Shown here piece by piece: positions 53,829 to 61,964 of a DNA stretch of 64,000 nt. The stretch covers positions 4,053,501 through 4,117,500 of the forward strand of contig FP929003.1 of NCBI GenBank assembly GCA_000196815.1, read 5' to 3'. Made by a program: the position numbers and the translations under genes. How positions within the stretch are numbered: position 1 is the first letter of the stretch; the number at the start of each line of letters is the position of its first letter. The notes under the pieces were generated by a model. The model searched no databases and was not told the DNA's origin. It saw only the letters and a program-made list of their open reading frames with translations. Origin of the DNA: Nitrospira defluvii. Its GTDB lineage: Bacteria > Nitrospirota > Nitrospiria > Nitrospirales > Nitrospiraceae.

Positions 53829-54212
53829 ATACGGCATCTCGTCGTCGTCAAACCCGAAATGGTGCCCGATCTCATGCACGACCGTATCGCGCACTTCCTG
53901 CACCACTTCTTTCCTGGTGCGACAGAGTCGAAGGATCGGCCCGCGGTAGATGGAGATTCTGGCCGGCAGTTGCCCGCCCGCTTGGAAAAAGGATTCTTTG
54001 TCGAGCGAGAGACCTTGATAGAGGCCGAGGAGATCTTCGCCTTCTTCCATTTCAAGGTCGGCGCGGACTTCGGGAGAGGGCTCTTCCTCCACCACCACGG
54101 CGACGTTGGTGATGAGCTTGGCGTATTCGTCGGGCAGGCCGTCGAGCGCTTCCTGCACTAAGGCCTGAAACTCCGACTCGGGTATGGTCAATGTGCGTTT
54201 TCGCGGCGGCAT
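53826..54212 (-). CDS. Zincin-like metallopeptidase
   Basis: I start at ATG 54212 (128 residues); the open frame reaches 54287 but there lies inside the repeat. The zinc motif HEIGHHFGFDDDEM is at the C-terminus, the signature of the small zincin family (PF06262 type) in which His-Glu-x-x-His and an acidic residue bind metal. The middle part has ARISIYRGPILRL, also typical. Members are small cytoplasmic proteins whose substrates are unknown. The stop TAG is provided by the edge of palindromic repeat copy 1. Confidence 0.88.
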   Translation of the reverse strand: MPPRKRTLTIPESEFQALVQEALDGLPDEYAKLITNVAVVVEEEPSPEVRADLEMEEGEDLLGLYQGLSLDKESFFQAGGQLPARISIYRGPILRLCRTRKEVVQEVRDTVVHEIGHHFGFDDDEMPY

Positions 54213-54262
54213 AGGCTGAACCGTATCGACTGACGCGCTGCACGACATCCGCTTTAGTTCAG

Positions 54263-54346
54263 GATGTTCAAACAGGCTGTCCGGCAAGGCCGCAGGGAGG
54301 CGTGCGGCTGAGCACGCCGCTGGCAGCCTGTTTGAACATCCGGCTA
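54263..54346. repeat. Palindromic repeat, copy 2 (short form)
   Basis: The ends form a perfect 17-bp stem (GATGTTCAAACAGGCTG / CAGCCTGTTTGAACATC). The core GCAAGGCCGCAGGGAGGCGTGCG-type sequence includes a 6-bp inner hairpin (GCGTGC / GCACGC). Read on the minus strand it begins TAGCCGGATGTTC, where TAG is the polA stop. It lies between polA and the zincin gene. Confidence 0.75.
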
Positions 54347-56989
54347 GGGATGGGCGACTCGCCAGTTCAACCCCACGCCCAGATCGACTTTCAGCGGCAC
54401 CGAGAGACCCAACGCCGCGCCGGTGGCTTCCATTTCGGCTTTCACAAGCTGTTTTGCCTGTTCCAATTCCTGCTCCGGCACTTCGAAAATCAACTCGTCA
54501 TGGACTTGGAGGATCATCTTGCAGCGGGGCAGTTCGTTCTGGAGGCGTTGATGAACCTTGATCATGGCCACCTTGATCAGATCGGCGGCCGATCCTTGAA
54601 TCGGACTATTCACCGCCATGCGCTCACCGACGCCGCGCTGCGAGGGATCGCCGCCCTGCAACTCCGGGATCGGGCGGCGGCGGCCGAGGATGGTCGTCGT
54701 ATAGCCCTTTGTCTTGCCGTCGTCGATGTTGCGGTCCATCAAGGCCCGCACAGCCGCAAACTTCTCGAAGAACGTCTCGATATATTTCTTGGCGTCGGCT
54801 TGCGGCACACCGATGTTGGATGCGAGCCCGAACGGGCTGATGCCGTACACAATCCCGAACACCACGCTCTTCGCCGCGCGCCGCATGTCACGCGTGACCT
54901 CTCCGGCAGGCAGATTAAAAATCTCCATGGCCGTGGCCATATGAATGTCTTCGCCCTTCTCGAAGACCTGCAGCAGGCGAGGGTCTTGCGAGAGATGCGC
55001 TAAAATCCGCGGCTCGACCTGACTGTAGTCGGCGCAGAGCAGTTGATGCCCCGGCGGCGCGATGAACGCTTCTCGGATACGCAAGCCGTAGTCACCCTTC
55101 ACCGGAATGTTCTGTAGATTCGGGTCGGTCGAAGACAGTCGTCCGGTCGCCGCGACGGTCTGATTCAACGAAGTATGGAGCCGCTTGGTCTCAGGATTCA
55201 CCAACTGCGGCAAGGCATCAACATAGGTCGATTTAAGTTTCGTCAGGGTCCGGTAGTTCAGAATCTGCGCCGGCAACTCATGCTGCGAGGCAAGTTGCGT
55301 GAGGGTGTCTTCATCCGTGGAGTAGCCGGTCTTCGTTTTGCGCAGCGGCTTCAGGCCGAGGGTTTCGAAGAGCACCGTGGCGAGCTGCTTGGGCGAGCCA
55401 ATATTGAATTCACCGCCGCCCAGACGGTAAATGCTGCCCACCATCTGCTCCAGCTCATGCTCCAGCTCCTTGCTCAGAGCCTGCAGGCCTGCGACGTCGA
55501 GCAAGAAGCCATTCCGTTCGATCTCGGCCAGGACCGGCACCAGCGGCATCTCCACATCTTGAAAGAGTGATAGGCTTCCCTGCTCTTTTAACCGCTCGCG
55601 AAGCATCGGCGCCACCTTGGCTGTCACGGCTGCCGCTTCACCGGTTCGACGAACCAGCGCCTCATCAACATCGAACAGGGATTGCGGTCCCTTGCTGGTA
55701 TCTTCGCGCTCACCCGCACCCAGCTGATAACTCAGCAGGTCCATGGCAATGGCTTCCAGGGTATGGGCGCGGCGATTCGGGTTCAGCAGATAGTCCGCCA
55801 CCATCGTATCGAAATAGGGCCCGGGCATGTCGATGCCCTGACGGTGGAGCGCCAACAACAGCGGCTTGAGATCCTGAACGGCTTTCAGCTTACTCCCATC
55901 ACGCAGGCACTCAACAAGCGGCTGTGGCCAATCACGCGCCTCGCCCTGCACGAAGGCCGCACTTCCATCGAACCGACCTAACGCGCAACCTCGAATATCG
56001 GCGCGCACCCCCGGCTCGCCGGTCAGGACACAGGCGATACCCAACATCGCAGCGGCCGGTTGCTTCTTCAGAAAGGCGTCCGCCGCCACAGCATCGCGAA
56101 TCTGTTCGACCTCAGCCCCCAGCCGATTCTGCTCAGGTGTCTCGCCCTGAAACGCCTTCGCCAGCGTCATGAACTCCAGCTCGCGCAACAAACTCACCAG
56201 CGTCTCAGTCTGCGGCGCCTTCGCCTGGAAGTGGTCCGGGACAAATTCAAGCGGGCAGTCCAGCTGAATCGTTGCGAGCTGCTTACTCATCCGCGCCTGC
56301 TCGCCCTGTTCCAGCAACAGTTTCTTGGTTTTTGCCGGCGTGACCTCCTCGATTCGACTCAGCAGCTCCTCGATCGTGCCAAACTGCGTAATCAGTTTCA
56401 CCGCCGTCTTTTCGCCTATGCCTTTGACGCCGGGAATGTTGTCGCTGGTGTCACCCATGAGGCCCATGATCTCGACCACCCGCGCCGGCTCCACGCCAAA
56501 GCGCCCCTGCGAATCTGCTTCACCAAACCACTTATCTTTCACGGGATCGTAAATGCGCGTCTTGGGGGTGAGCAGTTGGAACATGTCTTTGTCGCTGGTG
56601 ACGATCACAACCTCGAGGCCCTCGACCTCCCCCTTTCGTGCCAGGGTGCCGATCAGATCGTCGGCCTCATACCCCGCTTGTCTGATGACCGGTAGAGACA
56701 GGGCCTCCACCACGCGATGAATGTACGGAATCTGTGCACTCATCCCCTGCGGCATGGGGGGCCGTTGCGCCTTATAGTCTTTGAACGCCTCATGGCGGTG
56801 GGTCGGGCCCTTTTCATCGAACACCACGGCCACATAGTCCGGCCGATGGTCACGCAGGACCTTCAGCAACATCGTCGTGAAGCCATACACCGCATTGGTC
56901 TGCAGACCCTTGGAATTGGACAGGGGCGGCAGGGCAAAAAACGCCCGATAAATGTAAGCGCTACCGTCGATGAGATAGAGTGTGGGCAT
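54344..56989 (-). CDS. polA: DNA polymerase I
   Basis: ATG 56989 gives 881 residues; the frame upstream to 57100 is a chance extension. The 5'-3' exonuclease (FEN) domain has LIDGSAYIYRAFFAL, GYEADDLIGTLA and GVKGIGEKTAVKL. In the 3'-5' exonuclease region the usual DxE of motif I is missing (the equivalent reads ADIRGCALGRFD), so proofreading is likely lost as in Taq polymerase. The polymerase domain is intact: DYSQVEPRILAHLS (motif A), RRAAKSVVFGIVYGISPFG (motif B) and QVHDELIFEV (motif C). The last codon abuts repeat copy 2. Confidence 0.96.
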   Translation of the reverse strand: MPTLYLIDGSAYIYRAFFALPPLSNSKGLQTNAVYGFTTMLLKVLRDHRPDYVAVVFDEKGPTHRHEAFKDYKAQRPPMPQGMSAQIPYIHRVVEALSLPVIRQAGYEADDLIGTLARKGEVEGLEVVIVTSDKDMFQLLTPKTRIYDPVKDKWFGEADSQGRFGVEPARVVEIMGLMGDTSDNIPGVKGIGEKTAVKLITQFGTIEELLSRIEEVTPAKTKKLLLEQGEQARMSKQLATIQLDCPLEFVPDHFQAKAPQTETLVSLLRELEFMTLAKAFQGETPEQNRLGAEVEQIRDAVAADAFLKKQPAAAMLGIACVLTGEPGVRADIRGCALGRFDGSAAFVQGEARDWPQPLVECLRDGSKLKAVQDLKPLLLALHRQGIDMPGPYFDTMVADYLLNPNRRAHTLEAIAMDLLSYQLGAGEREDTSKGPQSLFDVDEALVRRTGEAAAVTAKVAPMLRERLKEQGSLSLFQDVEMPLVPVLAEIERNGFLLDVAGLQALSKELEHELEQMVGSIYRLGGGEFNIGSPKQLATVLFETLGLKPLRKTKTGYSTDEDTLTQLASQHELPAQILNYRTLTKLKSTYVDALPQLVNPETKRLHTSLNQTVAATGRLSSTDPNLQNIPVKGDYGLRIREAFIAPPGHQLLCADYSQVEPRILAHLSQDPRLLQVFEKGEDIHMATAMEIFNLPAGEVTRDMRRAAKSVVFGIVYGISPFGLASNIGVPQADAKKYIETFFEKFAAVRALMDRNIDDGKTKGYTTTILGRRRPIPELQGGDPSQRGVGERMAVNSPIQGSAADLIKVAMIKVHQRLQNELPRCKMILQVHDELIFEVPEQELEQAKQLVKAEMEATGAALGLSVPLKVDLGVGLNWRVAHP

Positions 56990-57047
56990 AGCTGAGATAA
57001 TGTAACCGGTGGAGCAACACGCAGGGGTCGAACCGACCGCGGCGCTC

Positions 57048-57479
57048 TCAATCCGGGGCAATGATGAGCGGCGGTTTGTCGAACTTGGCCCGCATGGCAT
57101 TGATGGTGCTGAGAACGGTGGACTGCCCTACGATCTTGGCCTCCACCCGCCGCTTGCCGGGGAACTCGATCAAGGAGAGGCCGATCAGCATCGTCAGCAC
57201 GCCCTGTCCGGGCAGAAACAGCATGAGAAAACCCGCGAACAGAAAAATCGCACCGACGACGTTCTTTACCACATGGCCAATCACGCGCAGGATCGGATGG
57301 TGGTTCTCCATCCAGGGGCGCGGAGTCCGGACATCGAAATAGTCCGCCGGCAACCGCATCAGAATGATGGGAATCGCGATCAAGGTCCCCACGAACATGA
57401 ACACGGAGGAGACGGCAAACCAGATCAGCACATTCGCCGGCACGTAGGATTCGATCTGCGTCAGGAGTTCGCTTATCAC
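57048..57479 (-). CDS. PGPGW-type small membrane protein
   Basis: The 143-residue protein starts at GTG 57479. Two or three transmembrane helices and the motif FLPGQGVLTMLIGLSLIEFPGKRRVE match the PGPGW family of putative membrane proteins; the RPADYF-like MRLPADYFDVRTPRPWME segment in the first loop is also kept. The role is not known. It lies 58 bp upstream of polA on the same strand. A weak promoter-like pair (CGGAAA/ATCCTA on the plus strand) sits so close to the GTG that the mRNA may have no leader. Confidence 0.8.
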   Translation of the reverse strand: MISELLTQIESYVPANVLIWFAVSSVFMFVGTLIAIPIILMRLPADYFDVRTPRPWMENHHPILRVIGHVVKNVVGAIFLFAGFLMLFLPGQGVLTMLIGLSLIEFPGKRRVEAKIVGQSTVLSTINAMRAKFDKPPLIIAPD

Positions 57480-57535
57480 CGGCGCATCCTAGCATGGGGC
57501 TTTGCATGGCGGAAAGGGCGACGAAGCCAAGCCGG

Positions 57536-57564
57536 TTTACGTTGCCTGCTCCGCCAGCTATAAT
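57536..57564 (+). promoter_or_regulatory. Sigma70 promoter with the start codon at the mRNA 5' end
   Basis: TTTACG and a perfect TATAAT are 17 bp apart. Transcription should start near 57571, while ATG codons lie at 57573 and 57582. The mRNA would be leaderless or nearly so. Confidence 0.65.
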
Positions 57565-57572
57565 TCGGCACC

Positions 57573-57968
57573 ATGCCGCCGATGCGACTCAACAGCGCAC
57601 GAGTCACAAGAGCCTGCGTTCAGGCCTCCGGCCTGGCCGTTCTCGGATTTACTCTTTCGTGGTGCCCCGTTGTGCTCAGCAGCCAAGCGGCGTGGGCAGC
57701 TGACGGCACCACTGAGTCGGAATTGCAGATCGAGATCACCCAGATCGGACTCGGCAAAGAAGTGGTGATCACCAAGGGCAGGAAAGAATGGTTCATGCGG
57801 GTGGAAGTGACGCCGGAAAATTCCGTGGTGGTGCGGCAGGAAAAAGAAGGAGAGCGTTACCTCCTCGACGAGAGTGAAATGCACGATCGCGCCATGACAC
57901 CCGCTGAAGTGGATGCGGCCATCACCGATTTTGTGAATAGCGTCAAAACTAGACAGAAGGTTCAGTAG
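57573..57968 (+). CDS. Small secreted protein of unknown function
   Basis: The 131-residue protein has a long signal peptide (CVQASGLAVLGFTLSW, cleavage near AWA-ADGT). The mature part (about 88 residues) is beta-rich (LQIEITQIGLGKEVVITKGR) and ends in a helix containing DAAITDFVNSVKTRQK. No family is recognised. Its ATG follows the TATAAT by only nine bases; a second ATG at 57582 is in frame. It is 5 bp before the DsrE-like gene, so the two are probably expressed together. Confidence 0.75.
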   Translation: MPPMRLNSARVTRACVQASGLAVLGFTLSWCPVVLSSQAAWAADGTTESELQIEITQIGLGKEVVITKGRKEWFMRVEVTPENSVVVRQEKEGERYLLDESEMHDRAMTPAEVDAAITDFVNSVKTRQKVQ

Positions 57969-57973
57969 CCGCC

Positions 57974-58393
57974 ATGTCGGGGAAACCCAAATTCGTTCTC
58001 TTTGCCCACAACGCCACCTACGACAAACTGCACCAGGTCGCGACCCTCGGCCTCACCGCCGCCGCCATGGGCAAGGATGTTATCGTGGTGTTGCTGTTCT
58101 GGACGATTAAGAAACTCGCAGAAGGAAAGATCGACGACATCGATTTTCCGCCCGAATATGCGGCCTCGGCGGAACAGGTCGCCCGGCTTCTGAAGGAGAA
58201 GAAGGTTCCGAAAATCTCCGAGATGTTCCAGGAAGCACGTCTGGTCGGGCACTTCCGCCTCATTGCCTGCAGCGCGGGCCTGGAATATATGGGTGTGGAA
58301 GCGGGCGCGGTAGAACGCAACGTGGATGAGGTGCTGGGCCTCCCCTCCATTCTATCATTGACCGCGCAGGCGGAAACCAAGCTGTTCATTTGA
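57974..58393 (+). CDS. DsrE-family-like protein
   Basis: The 139-residue protein looks like a small DsrE/DsrF-type alpha/beta protein (KFVLFAHNATYDKLHQVATLGLTAAAMGKDVIVVLLFW at the N-terminus, in short pieces: FVLFAHN and MGKDVIVVLLFW). One Cys in RLIACSAGLEYMG lies where the sulfur-carrier Cys of DsrE proteins is found. Sulfur relay is possible but unproved; no dsr or tus partner is adjacent, although a second DsrE-type gene is at 61380. Confidence 0.7.
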   Translation: MSGKPKFVLFAHNATYDKLHQVATLGLTAAAMGKDVIVVLLFWTIKKLAEGKIDDIDFPPEYAASAEQVARLLKEKKVPKISEMFQEARLVGHFRLIACSAGLEYMGVEAGAVERNVDEVLGLPSILSLTAQAETKLFI

Positions 58394-58467
58394 CCTCGCC
58401 TCCCACATCTCGTTGTCCAAATCTTGCTGAAGAATTGGCGAATTGAGCCGTACACGGCGCTTCACGC

Positions 58468-59127
58468 TTAACGGCTTTTCGTCACGCCGACACGATCGCA
58501 ATACGCCGCAATCTTGCACTGGCTGCACAACGGCGAGACCGGCTGGCAGAGGTGCTGTCCGTAGGGCACCAGCAGGTCGTTGAATGTGATCCAATACTTG
58601 CGGGGAAGCTTGGCGCGAAGGGCCGTTTCTGTCTCATCGGGACTCTTGGTCTTGACGTACCCCCAGCGGTTGCTGATCCGGTGGACGTGAATATCGACGC
58701 AAATCCCCGGCTTTTCATATCCGACTGTTACCACCAGATTGGCCGTCTTCCTCCCAACCCCCGGCAACGTCAGCAATTCATCGATCTTGTCCGGAACCCG
58801 CCCCTGGTAGCGCTCAAGGAGTTGGGCGCAGATCTGCTGAATCTGTTTGGCCTTTGTCCGATAGAATCCGACGGGATAGATGGCGCGCTCAATGATCGGA
58901 ATGGTCAGCGTCTGCATGGTCGCCGGCGTGACCGCCAAGGCGAAGAGCCGCTCGCTGGCTTCGGCTGTGGTCTTGTCCTTCGTGCGCAGACTGAGGAGAC
59001 AGGAGATCAACACGAGGAAGGGATCACGGCCTGACTGTCTGGCAACCACGCCGACAACCGGGTCTGGCCAACGAGCGATTTCCCGCTTGACCGTTCGGAT
59101 AGCGGCGTGGATCTCTTGCGCCTGCAT
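58468..59127 (-). CDS. nth: Endonuclease III
   Basis: Nth excises oxidised pyrimidines and nicks the abasic site. At 219 residues it has the helix-hairpin-helix LLTLPGVGRKTANLVV with the catalytic Lys, the catalytic Asp in GICVDIHVHRISNRWG, and four Cys for the [4Fe-4S] cluster at C-x6-C-x2-C-x5-C (CQPVSPLCSQCKIAAYC). All catalytic residues are present. It lies 71 bp after rpsU on the same strand. Confidence 0.95.
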   Translation of the reverse strand: MQAQEIHAAIRTVKREIARWPDPVVGVVARQSGRDPFLVLISCLLSLRTKDKTTAEASERLFALAVTPATMQTLTIPIIERAIYPVGFYRTKAKQIQQICAQLLERYQGRVPDKIDELLTLPGVGRKTANLVVTVGYEKPGICVDIHVHRISNRWGYVKTKSPDETETALRAKLPRKYWITFNDLLVPYGQHLCQPVSPLCSQCKIAAYCDRVGVTKSR

Positions 59128-59198
59128 GGAGCTGCCGGAGAGGGGAACTCAACAGGGAGTGATCGAACTAGTCGGCGGTGGAAACGAACGCCTGACGT

Positions 59199-59393
59199 CT
59201 ATTCGGGCCGTCTCTTCGCGAGCCACTTCTGTCGGCGGCGCTGAGCTTCTCGCTCCTTCGCCTTCTTCCGAACGCTCGGCTTCTCGTAATAGCGGCGGCG
59301 CTTCAGTTCGCGGAACAATCCTTCGCCCGCCAATTTCTTCTTGGCGACCTTCAGGGCTTTTTCGACGTTGTTATTGAAAACCTTAATTTCCAT
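59199..59393 (-). CDS. rpsU: 30S ribosomal protein S21
   Basis: The 64-residue basic protein is canonical S21: MEIKVFNNNVEKALKVAKKK, then FRELKRRRYYEKPSVRKKAKE. S21 helps base-pairing of mRNA SD sites with the 30S subunit. It lies 23 bp after ftcD on the same strand and may be transcribed from that gene's promoter. Confidence 0.97.
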   Translation of the reverse strand: MEIKVFNNNVEKALKVAKKKLAGEGLFRELKRRRYYEKPSVRKKAKEREAQRRRQKWLAKRRPE

Positions 59394-59416
59394 CGTCAGC
59401 TACCTTCGACTCTCTT

Positions 59417-60973
59417 TCACCGAAGTTTCAGGATATTCAACATGTTTTGGGCCCACGAATCGAAGGGCGGAGTGTAGCATAGCGATTTCGCATCCACAAG
59501 CATTTGTTCCGCAACGGAGAATCGCTCCCGAATCGAGGCAATAAGTAGCTGATTTGGCTGAGTTTTCATGTTTTCCTCGACCATTCCGAGGCACCCATCG
59601 ATGACAGCATCGGCAAGACGAAGACCCATCTTCAGATCCGGCTGAAGCTCCGGTTTCGCTTGCGTCAGAAGTCCCCGCAGCAATGGGATGAGTTCGCAAG
59701 ACAACTTCACAATTTCCAACGGCGTCTCTATCGCCCCCAGCAAGTTCGATGAGAGTTGGAGCGGACGGTCAGGATGGGTGATCGGAAGCTTTCTGGCCTG
59801 GAGTACCCGTGCATAGGCATCTCGATCCGCTTGCGCCAACTCGTAAAGGCGGGTGCAAATTTCGGATAAGCGCGTTTCAACCGCACGTGCGCGAGTCAGC
59901 TTCGCCACCATTATCCCCAACCCGGCCGCAAACGCCGCCGACTGGGCCCCCACGCTTCCGCCGGTCTGCCCATGAAGCTCCGCCATCTTCCTGTCCGGCG
60001 CCCCGACCTTCGCGGGCGACGGCTCCTTCACCGGCTGCGACGCCGCCATCCGCCCGATTGCCTCCCGCGATTCGGGACGGTCCAATCGCGACTCAAGCAC
60101 CTGCCGTCCGTCGAATTGGTTGAGACAGAGCGCCTGCTGCGCCGTCTCCATGAGCGCCTGTTCGGGAACCAATCCGACGATCTCCGTGCCCGCCACCTCC
60201 ACACCACGAGCCGCCGCTTCCCGCTGCACCGCCGCAAACACGACATGGAGCGGCGTCTCTTCATGGTTCGTCACATTCATCGACACCTGCACGAGTTGTT
60301 GGCTTTTCAGCTCTACGCCGATCGCTTTGACGTACGGGAGCCCGCCGCTTGACTGGCGCACCACCTTGGCAATGGCCCTGGCAACCGACAGATCGCAACT
60401 CTTCAAATTCACGTTGAAGGCGATCAGCGGCCATCGCGCTCCCACCACCGTGACCCCGGCCGTCTGGTGCAGGTGCTTCGGGCCGAAGTCCGGCACCCAT
60501 GCAGGGTCGCCTGCCATCCGATCCGCCAGTCCCTTCAAGCCACCCTTCCGAATCCACTCCAGCTGTTTCCGCTCGGGCCTGGTCGCCGCCTGTTCGTACA
60601 GAAAGACCGGGATCTTCAATTCATTCCCGATACGCTGGCCGACCATGCGAGCCAGCTGCACACAATCCTGCATACTGACGCCACGAATCGGCACAAACGG
60701 GATCACATCCGTCGCCCCGACGCGCGGATGTTCGCCATGATGGTTTCGGAGATCGATCAACTGTGAGGCCAGCCGCGCCATCTGATAGGCCACCTCAGCC
60801 ACGGCATAGGGCCTACCGGCGAAGGTCACGACGGCCCTGTGATGGTCCGGATCCTTCGTTTCATCCAACAGAACGACGCCGGGCACTGAGCGGACCACTC
60901 CGGCTAACGCGTCGACGATCTCGGAGCTCCGTCCCTCGCTGAAATTCGGGACACATTCAACAACCTGGCTCAC
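59417..60973 (-). CDS. ftcD: Bifunctional glutamate formimidoyltransferase / formimino-THF cyclodeaminase
   Basis: GTG 60973 has AAAGAGAG 6 nt before it, giving 518 residues. The N-terminal formiminotransferase domain (about 1-300) has VECVPNFSEGRS, LLDETKDPDHHRAVVTFAG and NHHGEHPRVGATDVIPFVP. The C-terminal cyclodeaminase domain (about 330-510) has HGQTGGSVGAQSAAFAAGLG. In animals the fusion serves histidine breakdown. No hut genes are in view, so a folate-recycling role (5-formyl-THF removal) is an alternative. rpsU and nth follow on the same strand. Confidence 0.9.
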   Translation of the reverse strand: MSQVVECVPNFSEGRSSEIVDALAGVVRSVPGVVLLDETKDPDHHRAVVTFAGRPYAVAEVAYQMARLASQLIDLRNHHGEHPRVGATDVIPFVPIRGVSMQDCVQLARMVGQRIGNELKIPVFLYEQAATRPERKQLEWIRKGGLKGLADRMAGDPAWVPDFGPKHLHQTAGVTVVGARWPLIAFNVNLKSCDLSVARAIAKVVRQSSGGLPYVKAIGVELKSQQLVQVSMNVTNHEETPLHVVFAAVQREAAARGVEVAGTEIVGLVPEQALMETAQQALCLNQFDGRQVLESRLDRPESREAIGRMAASQPVKEPSPAKVGAPDRKMAELHGQTGGSVGAQSAAFAAGLGIMVAKLTRARAVETRLSEICTRLYELAQADRDAYARVLQARKLPITHPDRPLQLSSNLLGAIETPLEIVKLSCELIPLLRGLLTQAKPELQPDLKMGLRLADAVIDGCLGMVEENMKTQPNQLLIASIRERFSVAEQMLVDAKSLCYTPPFDSWAQNMLNILKLR

Positions 60974-61032
60974 GGCGTTCTCTCTTTCACCCAACCCGGT
61001 CCGCCCCACTTACCCTGGAAGTCTGAGGCAAC

Positions 61033-61070
61033 AAAAAAGCCGGAGGCTGGTAATCATGCCCTCCGGCTTT
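61033..61070 (-). terminator. Terminator of the dsrE2-tusA operon
   Basis: An 11-bp perfect stem (AAAGCCGGAGG / CCTCCGGCTTT, loop of 13) is followed on the minus strand by TTT. It ends the two-gene sulfur-carrier unit and separates it from ftcD. Confidence 0.8.
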
Positions 61071-61113
61071 ACTTAAACTGGACGGCCCCGCGTGCGCGCG
61101 CCTGTCGCTGCCC

Positions 61114-61359
61114 CTACTTGGTTTTCTTGACGAAGGCCTTATAGATCCGCTTGGACGCACTCTGCTCCTCTTCGAGCCCCACCATTTCGTGGCCGGTCGT
61201 CTCACACCAGGCCGGCATATCCTTCTTGATGCCTTCGTCGTCCGACACGACTTCCAGCACCTGACCGGTCGTCAGTTCCTTGATTTTCTTGGACGTGAGA
61301 ATAATCGGCATCGGGCAAAAATACCCGAGCGTATCGAGTTTCACATCAGCCTGCATCAT
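61114..61359 (-). CDS. TusA-family sulfur-carrier protein
   Basis: The 81-residue protein has the TusA CPxP motif in LDTLGYFCPMPIILTSKKI, followed by VLEVVSDDEGIKKDMPAWC. It starts at ATG 61359 or 61356, with GAGGAG 4 or 7 nt before. A second Cys lies at about residue 52. TusA proteins pass a persulfide to partners such as DsrE. The gene is 20 bp after a DsrE2-type gene. Confidence 0.9.
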   Translation of the reverse strand: MMQADVKLDTLGYFCPMPIILTSKKIKELTTGQVLEVVSDDEGIKKDMPAWCETTGHEMVGLEEEQSASKRIYKAFVKKTK

Positions 61360-61379
61360 GCCGCTCCTCAACCCCTCGC

Positions 61380-61910
61380 TTAGATAAACAGATTGACGCT
61401 GCCCTGCTTGGCTTCGGCCAGGTAGGTCGTCACACCGGCAAATTGGTCGATCCCGTCGATCAACGTATCTTTCGTGATGCCCATCAGACCCATCGTCGTC
61501 GTGCAGGCGATGAACCGGACACCGAGGTCCAGCGCCATCTGCATAAGCTCCGGCACGCCCGGCATACGATTCTGCTTCATCACCACTTGCATCATCTTCG
61601 TGCCCAACCCCCAGAAATGAAAACGCGAGAGGGGTAACGTATCGGCTCCGCCCTTGTTGAGGAACCCGAACATCCGACGCAGCCAGTCAGACGCTGAACT
61701 GCTCGCCCCCTTCTTGCGGATCGTATTGAGGCCCCAGAACGTAAAGAACACCGTGACCTGCATACCCATCGCTGCCGCGCCGGTGGCGATGATGAAGGCA
61801 GCCATGGCTTTATCGAGGTCTCCGCTAAGGAGCACGATCGTGACACGATCCGCCTTCGACTCGCGGAGTTCTGCCAGTGCAGCCGTGGGCTCGATTTGTG
61901 CGGTTGTCAT
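61380..61910 (-). CDS. DsrE2-type sulfur-carrier protein
   Basis: ATG 61910, with GAGG 7 nt before it, gives 176 residues. The DsrE/DsrF/DrsH-like domain is seen in TIVLLSGDLDKAMAAFIIATG, MGMQVTVFFTFWGLN and, near the C-terminus, VRFIACTTTMGLMGI with the single Cys that would carry sulfur. The hydrophobic middle helix suggests the membrane-associated DsrE2 group. With TusA next to it, the pair resembles dsrE2-tusA sulfur-transfer loci in sulfur oxidisers, but no soxXYZ or dsrAB is in the window. Confidence 0.85.
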   Translation of the reverse strand: MTTAQIEPTAALAELRESKADRVTIVLLSGDLDKAMAAFIIATGAAAMGMQVTVFFTFWGLNTIRKKGASSSASDWLRRMFGFLNKGGADTLPLSRFHFWGLGTKMMQVVMKQNRMPGVPELMQMALDLGVRFIACTTTMGLMGITKDTLIDGIDQFAGVTTYLAEAKQGSVNLFI

Positions 61911-61964
61911 GAGGATACCTCGCCTCTCGGAGTCGGAAGATGGAGTCCCTTGCGATCGAAATTG

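Noticed and set aside
54213..54287. Extension of the zincin gene into repeat copy 2
   Set aside because: The first residues would be encoded by the repeat itself; family alignment begins at 54212.
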